A DNA stretch of 64,000 nucleotides from Deltaproteobacteria bacterium. Lineage in GTDB: Bacteria; Myxococcota_A; UBA9160; UBA6930. The stretch covers positions 1 to 64,000 of the forward strand of contig VGRF01000020.1 in assembly GCA_016875395.1 (NCBI GenBank), written 5' to 3'. Made by a program: the position numbers and the translations under genes. Below the pieces are notes generated by a model. The model did no database searches, had not been told where the DNA came from, and saw only the letters and a list, made by a program, of their open reading frames with translations. Below are positions 44,232-58,033 of this stretch, in pieces (positions within the stretch are counted from its first letter, which is position 1; the number at the start of each line of letters is the position of its first letter).

Positions 44232-47201
44232 CTACTCCACGAGCTCCGGCGCAAAGCCGCGCCGCAGCGTGTTCTCCGTGACGACTCGCGGATCCGCGAA
44301 CTGCAGCAGGTAGCTCGGGCCGCCCGCCTTCGTGCCGATGCCGCTCATCGCGAAGCCGCCGAACGGCTGGCGCGCGACCAGCGCTCCGGTGGAGCCGCGG
44401 TTCAGGTAGAGGTTGCCGACGCGGAAGCGCCGGCGAGCCTCGTCGAGATGCGCGGGCGAGCGTGAGTAGACGGCGCCGGTGAGCGCGAACTCGCTGCTCG
44501 TCGCGACGTCGAGCGCGTGCGCGAAGTCGCGCGCGCGAAACACGGCAAGCACGGGGCCGAACAGCTCGCGCTGCATCAGCGCGTGCTGCGCGTCGTCGAC
44601 CGCGAGGATCGCGGGCGGCACGAAGCAGCCGCCGCTCGGCGCAGCGCCGACGAAGAGCTTGCGCGCGCCGGGAGACTCGATCGCGGCGAGCAGGCGCTGC
44701 TGCGCTTCGGCGTCGACGACGGGGCTCACCGTCGTGCTCGCGAGATGCGCCGCGCCTACCGCGAGCGAGCCCGCCGCCGCGGCGAGACGCGCGACGAACG
44801 CGTCGTACACGCCGTCGACGACCAGCGCGCGCGAGCAAGCGGAGCACTTCTGCCCGGCGTAGCCGAACGCGCTGCGCAGCACGCCCACGACGGCCTCGTC
44901 GAGGTCCGCATCGTCGTCCACGACGATCGCGTTCTTGCCGCCCATCTCGCACACGACGCGCTTCACCTGTCGCTGCCCCGGCCGCGTCTTCGCTGCCGCC
45001 TCCACGATCGCGAGGCCGACACTCTTGCTGCCGGTGAATGCGATCTGCGCGACCTCGCGATGTGCGACCAGCGCAGCGCCGACCTCTTCTCCGCTCCCTG
45101 GTACAAACGCGACGACGTCAGGCGGGAAGCCCACCGCGAGCATGCGGCGATGCAGCTCCTGCGCGATCGCGCTCGACTGCTCGGCTGGCTTCAGCACGGC
45201 CGTGTTTCCCGCAACGAGTGCCGCCGTCGCCATGCCCGTGAGAATCGCGAGTGGAAAGTTCCACGGCGCGATCACGACGCACACGCCGCGGCCCTCATAC
45301 GAGAACGTGTTCTCCTCTCCGAGCGCATCGCCCACGCGCCGCGGCCCGAGCTCGACGAGGGCTTGGCGCGCGTAGTAGCGACAGAAGTCGACGGCTTCGG
45401 CCACGTCGGCATCCGCTTCGCGCCACGGCTTTCCCACTTCGAGGCACTGCAGCGCAGCGAGAGCGCAGCGGTCTCGCTCGATCGCGTCCGCGAGCGCTTC
45501 CAGCAGCGCGGCGCGCTCGGCGAGCGGCCGATCGCGCCACTCGGGCCAGGCGCCCGCCGCGGTCGTTACTGCCGTGTCTGCGTCGGCGACGCTCGCGAGC
45601 TCGACGCGCGCGACGCTGCGCGATGCATCCGAAGGCGATGCGCGCTCGAAGCTGCCGGCGGGCTTCGCGACGTGCCCTGCGATCGCGACGCGCACGTCGA
45701 TCGGAGACTGCGCGTGCGCGGCTTCGACCGCAGCCGCAAACGCGGCCCGCTGTGCGCCGTCCGCGAAGTCGGTCGGTGGGCAGCCCTCGAACGGAGTCGC
45801 GAGGTCGCCGCGCTTCATGCGAGGGGGCGCCGCTTGCGGCCCGGCGCTCGGCTGCGGCGCGGCGAGCAGCGCGCTCGGGTCCGCGTGCTCGTGATGCGAG
45901 AGGCGCAGGAAGCCCGCGTTCGCGGTGTTCTCGAGCAGGCGCCGCACGAGGTACGCCATGCCGGGCAGCAGCTCGCCGACCGGCGCGTACACGCGCACGC
46001 GCCGCCCGCTCGCCCGGATCGCGGCGCGCTCGGGCTCCGCCATGCCGTAGAGCATCTGCACCTCGTACGCGCTCGGCGGAACTCCTGATTCCTCCGCGAC
46101 CGCGAACGCGTGCGCGAGCGAGCGCAGATTGTGCGAGCCGAACGCGGGCGCGGTCTCGGCATGCGTCTCGAGCAGCCGCCGCGCGAGACGCTCATAACAA
46201 GCGTCGGTCTCCGCCTTCGTGCGCCACACCGGCGCGGGCCAGCCGTTCTGATCCGCGAGCACCGTCTCGTAATCCCAGTACGCGCCCTTCACGAGCCGAA
46301 TCGTGAGAGGCGCGCCGCGCCGGCGCGCGAGCGCCAGCAAGCGCTCGTAGATCCGCTCCGCGTCGCGCAGGTAGGCCTGCACCACGACGCCGAGGTGCGG
46401 CCAGTCTCTCAGCTCGGAGTGCAGCGCGATGCGCTCGAACGTGTCGTACGCGATGCCCGCGCTCGCCCACTGCTCGAGGTCGACGTTGAGGAACGTGCCG
46501 CGACGCCTGCCTTCGAGGAACAGCGGAAGCGCGCATTGAACGAGCCGCGCGACCGACCCCTCGTGATCGACGGCGTCGATCTGCGGGTCGAGCGCCGACA
46601 GCTTCACGCTCACGTTCGCGCGCGGGATCTCGCGCTGCGCTCCGCGCTCCAGCACTTCGTCGCGCGGCCAGCTCGCGATCTGCGCGGGCAGGTTCTCGAT
46701 CAGATCGCGTTAGCGCGCGAGGTAAGCCGCCGCCTCCGGCTCGCTGAGCGTCGCTTCGCCCAACAGATCGACCGTGAAGCCGATGCCGGCGTCCCACAGC
46801 CTGCGCAAGCTCGGCAGCGTGTCGCGCGCATCGCGCCCCACGATGAAACGCTGCGCCATCGCCTCGACGTTCTTGCGCAGCGCCGCCTGCGCGACGCTGC
46901 CCGTGATGCGCGACGTCGTCGCGCGCAGCGCGGTCGCGATCGCCGCGGGCAGCTCGCGCCCGTCGCGCAGCAGCATCTCCTCCACGTGCTGCGCCACCTG
47001 CTCGCGCGTGCGCAGCATCGGAAACGCGTCGACGAAGCGGAACAGGTCGACCTTGAAGCTCGCGTCGCGCATCGCCCACGCGAGCAGCTGACCCTCCCAG
47101 TACGCGGAGGAGAACACGCCCGGCGTCTCGCCCTGCGCGCGCTCGAACAACTCGCGACCGATGGCTTGCACGCGGGCCTCGAGCGCGGCGGGGCTCGTCA
47201 T
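44232..47201 (-). pseudogene. putA: PutA-type proline/P5C dehydrogenase gene interrupted by an in-frame TAA
   Basis: The reading frame is continuous for 990 codons from MTSPAALEAR at 47201 except for one TAA at 46710-46712 (codon 164). The reading continues in the same frame as RDLIENLPAQIASWPRDEVL after AAAYLAR. Family members have Tyr here, so a TAC/TAT to TAA change fits. The proline dehydrogenase part has RLVKGAYWDYE; the aldehyde dehydrogenase part has APWNFPLAI, CEMGGKNAIVV and GQKCSACS (catalytic Cys). The product would oxidise proline to glutamate. The C-terminal part could restart at GTG 46655 but lacks part of the first domain. Its ATG overlaps recG's stop. Confidence 0.85.
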
Positions 47202-49567
47202 CCCACCCCCACCAGCGCGAGCCGCTCGCCCCAGCGCGTCTCTACCGCGCGCGCGAGCTCGGGCGCCCGTAACAATTTGCGGTCGCGGCGAACGGTCTCG
47301 CGCGCGGCTTCTTTCGCGAGCGCGACGAGACGCGCGTCGCGCACGAGGTCGGCGAAGCGCAGGTCGGGCAGGAAGCCGCTCTGGCGCGTGCCCAGGAAGT
47401 CGCCGGGGCCGCGGATGCGCAGGTCGTGGTCCGCGATCACGAAGCCGTCGGTCGTCTCGAGCATCGCGCGCAGGCGCGCCTCGCCTTGCTCGGAGCTGCC
47501 GCGCGCGACGAGCAGGCACGTGCCGGGCTTCTTGCCGCGGCCTACGCGGCCGCGCAGCTGGTGCAGCTGCGCGAGGCCGAAGCGCTCGGCGTGCTCGATC
47601 ACCATGAGCGTGGCGTTGGCAACGTCGACGCCGACTTCGATCACCGTGGTCGAGACGAGGATTTGCGTCTGGCCGCGCTTGAACGAATCCATCGCCGCGG
47701 CGCGCTCGGCCTGCGTCTGCCGCCCGTGCACGAGGTCGACGCGCTGCTGCGGGAACGCGCGCCGGATCGCTTCGGCGCTCTCGGTGGCGGCGCGCAGGTC
47801 GACCTTCTCGCTCTCCTCGACCATCGGGTAGACCACGTACACCTGCTCACCCCGCGCGAGCGCGGCGCGCACCGCCTCCATCACGCGGCGGCCCTCGCCC
47901 GCCCGTAACAACTCCGTGTGCGCGGGCGTGCGGCCGGGCGGCAGCTCGTCGATCACGGAGACGTCGAGGTCGCCGAACAGCGTGAGCGAGAGGCTGCGCG
48001 GGATCGGCGTCGCGGTCATCACCAGCATGTGCGGCTCGAGGCCGGCCGGCGCGCGCGCGGCGAGCGCAGCGCGCTGCAGCACGCCGAAGCGGTGCTGCTC
48101 GTCCACGATTGCGAGTGCGAGGCGCGCGAAGCGCACGTCCTCTTGCACGAGCGCGTGCGTGCCGACGACGAGCTCGAGCTCGCCGGCAGCGAGCTGCGCG
48201 CGAATCGCGCTCGCCTCTGCGCGCGGCGTAGAACCCGTGAGCAGCGCCATACGCAGGCTCGGCACGAGCGTGCGCAGAGTGGCGGCGTGCTGCTCCGCGA
48301 GAATCTCGGTTGGCGCCATCAGCGCGCTCTGCGCGCCCGCCTCGGCGACCGCGACTGCGGCGAGCGCCGCAACCGCGGTCTTGCCGCTGCCGACATCGCC
48401 CTGGAGCAAGCGCGACATCGGATGCGGGCGCGCGAGATCGCGCGCGATCTCGTTCCACGCTCGCTGCTGCGCACCGGTCAGGGAGAATGGCAGCGCAGCG
48501 AGCGCGGCCCGCAGCCTCGCGCCGTCCGGCGCGATCGCGATGCCCGCCTTCTGGGCGCGCTCGGCGTGCCGCAGCGCGAGGCCGAGCTCGAGCAGGTACA
48601 GCTCCTCGAGCACGAGCCGCTCGTGCGCGGGCGTCGCGCGCGCGCGCAGCGCGTCGGGGTCGGCGTCGCGGCCGGGCTTGTGGATCGCGCGCAGCGCGTC
48701 CGGCGTCGCCGGCAGGCCGCGCTCCGCTGCGAGCTTCTCGGGCAGCGCGTTCAGCACGAGGTCCGCGTAGTCCGCGACCGCGGCCGCGATCATGCGGCGG
48801 AACGTGCGCGGCGGGATGCCCTCGGGCGTCGCGTAGTCGGGCACGACGCCCTCGCTCCCGCCGTCCCCGGATTCCCCTAACACATCGATCTCGGGGTGAA
48901 TGATCTCCTTGTCGAAGCGGAAGCGCTTCACGTCGCCCGTCACGCGCAGGCGCACTCCCTTCTTGATGGAGCTCGCGACGGCCTCACCGCCGCGAAACCA
49001 CTTGAGATTGATCGTTCCGGTGCCGTCGCCGACGACGGCCTGATAGATGCGCCCGCGGCCGCGGATCGGCACGAAGTCCGCGAGGATCACCTCGCCGACG
49101 AACGTGCCGCGCGAGCCGGGCGGCAGCTCGCCGATGGTCTTCTGATCGCGGCGGTCGTCGTAGCGCGTGGGCAGGTGGAACAAGAGGTCCGCGATCGTGC
49201 GCAGCCCGCGCTGCGCGAGCTGCTGCGCGCGCTTCGGGCCGACGCCCGGCAGCGTCGCCACCGCGCGCGCGATCGCGCGGTCCGGGTAGCCCGCGTCGCG
49301 CAGCGGCGCGAGATCGTGCAGCGAGTCGGCGGTCGCGCGGCGGCGCGCTTCGCTCTCGGCGAGCGGCGCCGCGAAGCGTGCGCGCACTGCCTCGAGCAGG
49401 CGCCGCGCTTCGGGCGGAATCGCGAGCGCGAGCGCGCGGTCGGCGGCGGTTGTTACGGACGCCTCGAGATTGCGCACGCGATCCGCGCGCGCGAACTCGT
49501 CCTTCGCCGCGAACTCGAGCGGCGCAGCGACCGCATCGAGCGCGGCGGCGAAGGGCGTCGCGTGCAT
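47198..49567 (-). CDS. recG: ATP-dependent DNA helicase RecG
   Basis: The 789-residue helicase reverses stalled forks and branches Holliday junctions. N-terminal wedge/OB domain: LPGVGPKRAQQLAQRGL, DRRDQKTIGEL, VGDGTGTINLKWF. Helicase motifs: GDVGSGKT (Walker A), MAPTEILAEQH, IVDEQHRFGV (DExH-like), VMTATPIPRSL, VATVIEVGVDV-like STTVIEVGVDVANA, and QLHQLRGRVGRG. The last about 60 residues end RDRKLLRAPELARAV. Its stop overlaps the putA ATG. Length is in the normal range with a slightly long N-terminus. Confidence 0.95.
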   Translation of the reverse strand: MHATPFAAALDAVAAPLEFAAKDEFARADRVRNLEASVTTAADRALALAIPPEARRLLEAVRARFAAPLAESEARRRATADSLHDLAPLRDAGYPDRAIARAVATLPGVGPKRAQQLAQRGLRTIADLLFHLPTRYDDRRDQKTIGELPPGSRGTFVGEVILADFVPIRGRGRIYQAVVGDGTGTINLKWFRGGEAVASSIKKGVRLRVTGDVKRFRFDKEIIHPEIDVLGESGDGGSEGVVPDYATPEGIPPRTFRRMIAAAVADYADLVLNALPEKLAAERGLPATPDALRAIHKPGRDADPDALRARATPAHERLVLEELYLLELGLALRHAERAQKAGIAIAPDGARLRAALAALPFSLTGAQQRAWNEIARDLARPHPMSRLLQGDVGSGKTAVAALAAVAVAEAGAQSALMAPTEILAEQHAATLRTLVPSLRMALLTGSTPRAEASAIRAQLAAGELELVVGTHALVQEDVRFARLALAIVDEQHRFGVLQRAALAARAPAGLEPHMLVMTATPIPRSLSLTLFGDLDVSVIDELPPGRTPAHTELLRAGEGRRVMEAVRAALARGEQVYVVYPMVEESEKVDLRAATESAEAIRRAFPQQRVDLVHGRQTQAERAAAMDSFKRGQTQILVSTTVIEVGVDVANATLMVIEHAERFGLAQLHQLRGRVGRGKKPGTCLLVARGSSEQGEARLRAMLETTDGFVIADHDLRIRGPGDFLGTRQSGFLPDLRFADLVRDARLVALAKEAARETVRRDRKLLRAPELARAVETRWGERLALVGVG

Positions 49568-49613
49568 GGGGCGCAGGGTAACGGCGTCCGCGGCGGGCCC
49601 GCGTACGCCGCCG

Positions 49614-52832
<3,219 letters not shown>

Positions 52833-52836
52833 TTCC

Positions 52837-54042
52837 CTAATTCCCCTTGGCGATCTGCGCTCCGCTGACTCTCTCGCCGCGTTTGTGGCGAAGCGTCATC
52901 TCTCGGAAGCGCGAGAAGAAGTAGTCGACGTCGTGCGGGCCCGGAGACGCCTCCGGGTGGTACTGCACGCTGAAGAGCGGCCGGCGCTGATGCGCGAGGC
53001 CCTCGACCGTGTCGTCGTTGAGGTTGATGTGCGTGATCTCGACGGGCTCGCCCGCGCGGCGCAGCGAGTCGGCATCGACCGCGTAGCCGTGGTTCTCGGC
53101 GCAGATGGCGACCTTGCCCGTCGCGAGATCCTTGCCCGGCTGGTTGCCGCCGTGGTGCCCGAACTTCAGCTTCTTCGTCTCGCCGCCGAGCGCGAGGCCG
53201 AGAATCTGGTGCCCGAGGCAGATCCCGAAGATCGGGTAGTCGTCTGCGAGCGAGCGCACGTTCTCGCGAATCGCCTGCACTGCGGCTGGGTCGCCGGGCC
53301 CGTTCGAGAGGAACACTGCGTCGGGCTTCATGGCGCGAACTTCCGAAGCGGGGGTTCGCGAAGGCACCACCGTCACGTCGAAGCCCTGGTCGACGAGGCG
53401 GCGCAAGATGTTGCGCTTCACGCCGAAGTCGTACGCGACCACCTTCAGCGTCGGCTCCGGCCGCGCCGCCCGCTTCAGCTGGCCGTCGACGCCGCGCCAG
53501 CCCGGCTCGCTCCATTGATAAGTGCGCTTCGTGCTCACCTCGTACGCGAGGTCCGTCGCCTCGAGCCCCGGCGCCTTGCGCGCGCGCTCGACGAGCTCCT
53601 CCGCGCCCTGGTGCTCGGGGTCCGTGCTGATCACGCCGTTCTGGAAGCCCGTGTCGCGGATGCGCCGCACGAGCGCGCGGGTGTCGATGCCGCTGATCGC
53701 GGGCACGCCGAAGCGCGCGAGAAACTCCGGCAGCGTCTCCGTGGACCGGAAGTTGCTCGGCTTCGCGAACATCTCCTTCACCACGAACCCGCGCAGGAAC
53801 GGCCGCGCGGCTTCGTCGTCCTCGGGGTTCGCGCCGACGCTGCCGATCTGCGTGTACGTCATCGTCACGATCTGGCCGGCGTAGCTCGGGTCGGTCAGGA
53901 TTTCCTGATAACCCATCATCGAGGTGTTGAAGCACACCTCGCCGGCGGCGGTGGCGCGCGCGCCCCAGGCGATGCCGCGGTAGATCGTGCCGTCGGCGAG
54001 CGCGAGCGCGGCGGGCGCAGGCGCGGAAGCGGGCTTGCTCAC
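52837..54042 (-). CDS. carA: Carbamoyl-phosphate synthase small (glutamine amidotransferase) subunit
   Basis: The 401-residue subunit hydrolyses glutamine. N-terminal domain: [45 protein letters not shown]; class I amidotransferase part: [29 protein letters not shown] with catalytic Cys, and [11 protein letters not shown] with the His. Overlaps pyrC by four bases (ATGA) and precedes carB by four bases, so transcription order is pyrC-carA-carB. Confidence 0.97.
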   Translation of the reverse strand: MSKPASAPAPAALALADGTIYRGIAWGARATAAGEVCFNTSMMGYQEILTDPSYAGQIVTMTYTQIGSVGANPEDDEAARPFLRGFVVKEMFAKPSNFRSTETLPEFLARFGVPAISGIDTRALVRRIRDTGFQNGVISTDPEHQGAEELVERARKAPGLEATDLAYEVSTKRTYQWSEPGWRGVDGQLKRAARPEPTLKVVAYDFGVKRNILRRLVDQGFDVTVVPSRTPASEVRAMKPDAVFLSNGPGDPAAVQAIRENVRSLADDYPIFGICLGHQILGLALGGETKKLKFGHHGGNQPGKDLATGKVAICAENHGYAVDADSLRRAGEPVEITHINLNDDTVEGLAHQRRPLFSVQYHPEASPGPHDVDYFFSRFREMTLRHKRGERVSGAQIAKGN

Positions 54043-55334
54043 GGAACCAGCACTCCTCGGTCAGCGTGATAGACGAGCCGCCCGTTCACGAGCGTGTGCG
54101 TGACGCGGCCGTGCATCTCCTGCCCGGCCCACGGCGAGTTGCGGCTCTTCGAGAATCCCTTCGCCGGGTCGTAGATCCATTTCTTCTCGGGGTCGATCAC
54201 CACCACGTCGCCCGGTGCGCCCGCTTCGAGCCGCCCCTGCGCGAGCCCGAGCACGCGCGCGGGGTTCACGGTGAGCGAGGCGACCAGCTGTTGCGCGGTC
54301 ACCGAGTTGTTACGAACCAGCGCGAGCACGACGGACAGCGCGGTCTCGAAGCCGAGGATGCCCGGCGGCGCCGCGGTGAACTCCACGTCCTTCTCGTGCA
54401 CCGCGTGCGGCGCGTGATCCGTTGCGATCGCGTCGAGCGTGCCGTCCGCGAGGCCCGCGACGCAGGCGGCGACGTCCGCCGCGCTGCGCAGTGGCGGCGC
54501 CATCTTCGTGTTCGTGCTGAAGCCGAGCGTCGCCTCGTCGGTCAGCGTGAGGTGATGCGGCGAGACCTCCGCGGTGACGTGCACGCCGCGGTTCTTCGCG
54601 TCGCGAATCAGCGCGACGGCGCCCGCGGTCGAGACGTGCGCGACGTGAAGGTGCGCGCCGGTCAGCTCCGCGAGCTGGATGTCGCGCGCGACGTGCACCG
54701 TCTCGGCGATCGCGGGATTGCCCGGCAGGCCGAGCTTCGTCGACACCGGACCCTCGTTGACGACGCCATCCTTCACGAGGCAGCGGTCCTCGGCGTGCAC
54801 CATCACCGGCTTGCCCGTCAGCTTCGAGTACTCGAGCACGCGGCGCTGCATGCCGCTGTCCATGATCGTCTTGCCGTCGTCACTGAATGCGACGGCGCCC
54901 GACTTCGCGAGCGCGACCATCTCGGTCATCACCTCGCCCGCGAGCCCCTTCGTCGCCGCCGCGACCGGCAGCACCTTCACGGGGCAGTCCTGCCGCGCGC
55001 GGTCGAGGATGTAGTCCGTGACCGAGGGGTCGTCGTTCACCGGGTTCGTGTTCGCCATGCAGGCGATCGTGGTGAAGCCGCCCGCAGCCGCGGAGCGCCC
55101 GCCCGACGCGATGTCTTCCTTGTACTCCTGACCCGGCTCGCGCAGGTGCGTGTGCAAGTCGATGAAGCCCGGCGTCACCCAGCAGCCGCGCGCGTCGACC
55201 ACGTCGGCGCCGTTCGCCGCGAGCTTTGCGCCGACCGCTTCGACCACGCCGTTCGCGAGCAGCACGTCCGCGACCTCGTCGCGTCCGCTCGCGGGATCGA
55301 TCACGCGCCCGCCTTGGATCAGAACTCGGGACAT
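54039..55334 (-). CDS. pyrC: Dihydroorotase (class I)
   Basis: The 431-residue zinc enzyme closes N-carbamoyl-aspartate to dihydroorotate. Landmarks: [23 protein letters not shown] (metal-binding HxH), [40 protein letters not shown], and [17 protein letters not shown] (active-site Asp). Ends with a [14 protein letters not shown] tail. It overlaps carA; pyrB lies 67 bases upstream on the same strand. Confidence 0.96.
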   Translation of the reverse strand: MSRVLIQGGRVIDPASGRDEVADVLLANGVVEAVGAKLAANGADVVDARGCWVTPGFIDLHTHLREPGQEYKEDIASGGRSAAAGGFTTIACMANTNPVNDDPSVTDYILDRARQDCPVKVLPVAAATKGLAGEVMTEMVALAKSGAVAFSDDGKTIMDSGMQRRVLEYSKLTGKPVMVHAEDRCLVKDGVVNEGPVSTKLGLPGNPAIAETVHVARDIQLAELTGAHLHVAHVSTAGAVALIRDAKNRGVHVTAEVSPHHLTLTDEATLGFSTNTKMAPPLRSAADVAACVAGLADGTLDAIATDHAPHAVHEKDVEFTAAPPGILGFETALSVVLALVRNNSVTAQQLVASLTVNPARVLGLAQGRLEAGAPGDVVVIDPEKKWIYDPAKGFSKSRNSPWAGQEMHGRVTHTLVNGRLVYHADRGVLVP

Positions 55335-55401
55335 GGGGGGAGCACTCCTTGTTAGGCCGCTACCGCGTTGACTTCGCTCGCGGCCTCGATGTACACGCGC
55401 G

Positions 55402-56328
55402 TCATGCGGCCTGCTTGCGCCGGCCGGCGAGCAGGTAGAGCACGGCCATGCGCAGCGCGACGCCGTTGCGCACTTGGTCGAGGATCACGCTGGGCCGCCG
55501 ATCGGCGAGATCGTGCGAGAGCTCGACGCCGCGGTTCACGGGGCCGGGGTGCATCACGATCGCGTCGTCCTTCGCGAAGCGGAGCTTCTGGCGATCGAGG
55601 CCGAACGTGGACGAGTACTCGCGCACGGTCGGGAACGCGGCGCCGGTGAGGCGTTCCGTCTGGATGCGCAGCGCCATCACCACGTCCGTGCCGTCGAGCG
55701 CCTCGCGCAGCGACGAGTACGCCTTCACGCCGAGCGACTCCACGTGGGCCGGCATCATCGTGGGCGGCCCCGCGACGCGAACCTCGGCGCCCATCTTGCG
55801 GAAGCCGTAGATGTTCGAGCGCGCGACGCGCGAGTGGGCGATGTCGCCGATGATCGTCACGGTGAGCCCGTCGAGGCGCCCCTTCTCTTCGAGCACGGTC
55901 ATCATGTCCAGCAGCGCCTGCGTCGGGTGCTCGTGCGCGCCGTCGCCCGCGTTGATCACGGGCGCATCGAGCTCGTCGGCGATGCGCTTGGGCACGCCGC
56001 TCACCTTGTGCCGGATCACCACCGCGTCGGGATCCATCGCGTCGAGCGTCTTCGCGGTGTCGAGAATGCTCTCGCTCTTGGTGAGGCTCGACGACGAGGG
56101 CGAGAAGTTCACGACGTCTGCGCTGAGGCGCTTGCCCGCGATCTCGAAGCTCGTGCGCGTGCGCGTCGACGGCTCGAAGAACAGGTTGATGATCGTGCGC
56201 CCGCGCAGCGTCGGGACTTTCTTCACGTCCCGCTCGCCGACCTCCTTCATCTTCATCGCCGTATCGAGAATCTTCTCGATGTCGTCGCGATCGAGGTCTT
56301 CGATGCTGAGCAGACCGCGCCCCATCAT
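55402..56328 (-). CDS. pyrB: Aspartate carbamoyltransferase catalytic subunit
   Basis: The 308-residue enzyme joins carbamoyl phosphate and aspartate. Carbamoyl-phosphate loop: [96 protein letters not shown]. Intact. Its start overlaps the pyrR stop by one base (TGATG). No pyrI regulatory chain is present, so it is probably the unregulated trimer type. Confidence 0.97.
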   Translation of the reverse strand: MMGRGLLSIEDLDRDDIEKILDTAMKMKEVGERDVKKVPTLRGRTIINLFFEPSTRTRTSFEIAGKRLSADVVNFSPSSSSLTKSESILDTAKTLDAMDPDAVVIRHKVSGVPKRIADELDAPVINAGDGAHEHPTQALLDMMTVLEEKGRLDGLTVTIIGDIAHSRVARSNIYGFRKMGAEVRVAGPPTMMPAHVESLGVKAYSSLREALDGTDVVMALRIQTERLTGAAFPTVREYSSTFGLDRQKLRFAKDDAIVMHPGPVNRGVELSHDLADRRPSVILDQVRNGVALRMAVLYLLAGRRKQAA

Positions 56329-56945
56329 CAGGCCGCTCCTCCCGCGTCGCCGGCTCTCGCCGCGCTGGCGCTCCGTAACAACACCACTTCGAGCGCGGCG
56401 CCGTTCGCGCGCATCTGCACGCGGTCGCCGCGCTGCGTGGGGATGTTCTTGCCGACGTAGTCGATCTTGATCGGCAGCTCCCTGTGGCCGCGGTCGACGA
56501 GCGCTGCGACTTGGATCGAGCGCGCGCGGCCGAAGTCGAGCAGCGCGTCCATCGCGGCGCGGATCGTGCGGCCCGTGCTCGCGACGTCGTCGACGAGGAT
56601 CACGACGCGCTCGTCCACCGAGCTCGGCATCTCGGTGCGCCGCAGGCGCGGGCGCGCCCCGCTCGAGACGAGGTCGTCGCGATAGAGCGTGGTGTCGAGC
56701 GTGCCGACCAGCGGGTCGATCCCGGCGATCTCGCGCAGGTTCGCGAGGAGCTGCTTCGCGAGCGGCACGCCGCCGTTCGGGATGCCGACGAGGTAGAGGC
56801 GCGAGATGTCGTCGTTCTTCTCGACGATCTCGTGCGCGATGCGCATCAGCGCGCGGCGAATCGCGGCGTCGTCGAGGAGAAGCGACTCGGAGGGCGCTGC
56901 GTCCGTGCTTGCGCGCGCGTGCTGTCCGGAGCCGTCGTTCGCCAT
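56328..56945 (-). CDS. pyrR: PyrR bifunctional regulator / uracil phosphoribosyltransferase
   Basis: The 205-residue protein belongs to the PyrR family, which binds pyr mRNA in many bacteria and has weak uracil phosphoribosyltransferase activity. Core: [41 protein letters not shown], the PRPP loop [26 protein letters not shown] and [24 protein letters not shown]. The PRPP loop has AS where LYT/LFT is common. It heads pyrR-pyrB-pyrC-carA-carB. I find no Bacillus-style anti-antiterminator in the 215-base leader, so control of this operon by RNA binding is unproven here. Confidence 0.93.
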   Translation of the reverse strand: MANDGSGQHARASTDAAPSESLLLDDAAIRRALMRIAHEIVEKNDDISRLYLVGIPNGGVPLAKQLLANLREIAGIDPLVGTLDTTLYRDDLVSSGARPRLRRTEMPSSVDERVVILVDDVASTGRTIRAAMDALLDFGRARSIQVAALVDRGHRELPIKIDYVGKNIPTQRGDRVQMRANGAALEVVLLRSASAARAGDAGGAA

Positions 56946-57099
56946 CGAGCGCCTTTCTCCGCCTCGCGGGACGGAGTTAAAAGGAGCGAAGGGTCAGAAG
57001 CGGCGCGCAACGTAGCCAGCGAGATCGCGCGCGCTAGGGCGCGCGGAAGAAATTCCGACGGAGTGCGCGTGAGTTGCCGGCGCCGGCGACGCCAGGGAA

Positions 57100-57128
57100 G
57101 GCCAATTGGGGTCTGGCACGGATTGGCC
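57100..57128 (-). terminator. GGCCAAT/ATTGGCC hairpin after lepB
   Basis: GGCCAAT at 57100-57106 and ATTGGCC at 57122-57128 form a 7-bp stem with a 15-base loop. On the minus strand CTTCCCTGG follows, only a weak T-run. It lies about 33 bases past the lepB stop and before the pyr operon, so it may end the lep transcript. Confidence 0.45.
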
Positions 57129-57160
57129 GGCGCGGCGCGGTGGCGCTCCGTGCCTCGGGC

Positions 57161-58033
57161 CTAGGGCTTCTCCGCCCGCAGCGCCCGCTTCGTCGCCCCC
57201 ACCAGCTCCGGCGTCTCGCCGGGCGGGAAGCACTCGACGAACCCGCCCATCCGCTCCCAGCGCATCTTGTTCACGAGATTGTCGATCCACGTGAGCGGGT
57301 TCAGCAGCGAGAGCCACGTGCCGTTCCAGTCCCACGACCAGTAGTTGAGGCCCGCGGGCCCGGCGAGCGCGGCCTTGTCGACCGTGCCGGCCCAGCGTCC
57401 GTCCTTCGAGTTGTCGCGGTTGTCGCCCATGAACAGGTAGCGGTCCTCGGGCACGATGAACTCGCTCACGTCCTGTCTAGGCTTGTAGTCTGGCTGATCG
57501 AGGATGTAGTGGCGGCAGTCGCCGAGCGTCTCGATCAGGAGATCGCGCGCGATGCCGTCGGCCGCGACGTACTCGAGGCCCGTGTCTTCGAGCGGGACCG
57601 GCTCGCCGTTCAGGATGAGGCGCTCCTTCTGGTACGCCACGCGATCTCCGGGGATCGCCACGAGTCGCTTCACGAAGTTTTCGGTGGGAAGCTCGCGGTG
57701 CTGATCGGGCGGGAAGATGTCGCCGCCAAAGCCGCGCGCGAAGCGGAACACCACGACCTCGCCGCGCTCGGGCTCGCGCACCGCGGGCAAGCGCGAGTCG
57801 ACGCCGGGGGCCTGCGCGCCGTACACGAACTTGTTGACGAAGACGTGATCGCCGATCAGCAGCGTCGGGACCATCGATTCGCTCGGTACGTAGAAGGTCT
57901 GGAACACGAACGTGCGGATCAGCAGCGCGATGCCGACCGCGACGGCGAGGCCCGGCAGCTCGTCGCGAAACCAGTTCGGCTCGCGCGCCGGTGCATCCTT
58001 TGCCTGCTTCGGGTCCGCCTTGGCTGCGCTCAT
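57161..58033 (-). CDS. lepB: Signal peptidase I (longer paralogue)
   Basis: The 290-residue protein has one clear N-terminal membrane span (about 27-44), then catalytic Ser53 in SESMVPT and Lys122 in VKRLVAIPGDRV. Later blocks: ERLILNGEPV and YLFMGDNRDNSKDGRWAG. It cuts signal peptides at the periplasmic face. A C-terminal hydrophobic stretch (NYWSWDWNGTWLSLLNPLTWIDN) may be a second anchor. It overlaps the shorter lepB paralogue by four bases. Confidence 0.95.
   Translation of the reverse strand: MSAAKADPKQAKDAPAREPNWFRDELPGLAVAVGIALLIRTFVFQTFYVPSESMVPTLLIGDHVFVNKFVYGAQAPGVDSRLPAVREPERGEVVVFRFARGFGGDIFPPDQHRELPTENFVKRLVAIPGDRVAYQKERLILNGEPVPLEDTGLEYVAADGIARDLLIETLGDCRHYILDQPDYKPRQDVSEFIVPEDRYLFMGDNRDNSKDGRWAGTVDKAALAGPAGLNYWSWDWNGTWLSLLNPLTWIDNLVNKMRWERMGGFVECFPPGETPELVGATKRALRAEKP

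Noticed and set aside
44232-46655. Two separate genes for the proline and P5C dehydrogenase parts
   Set aside because: The TAA lies inside the proline-dehydrogenase part, both sides are in the same frame, and the family has an uninterrupted sequence there, so this is one split gene.
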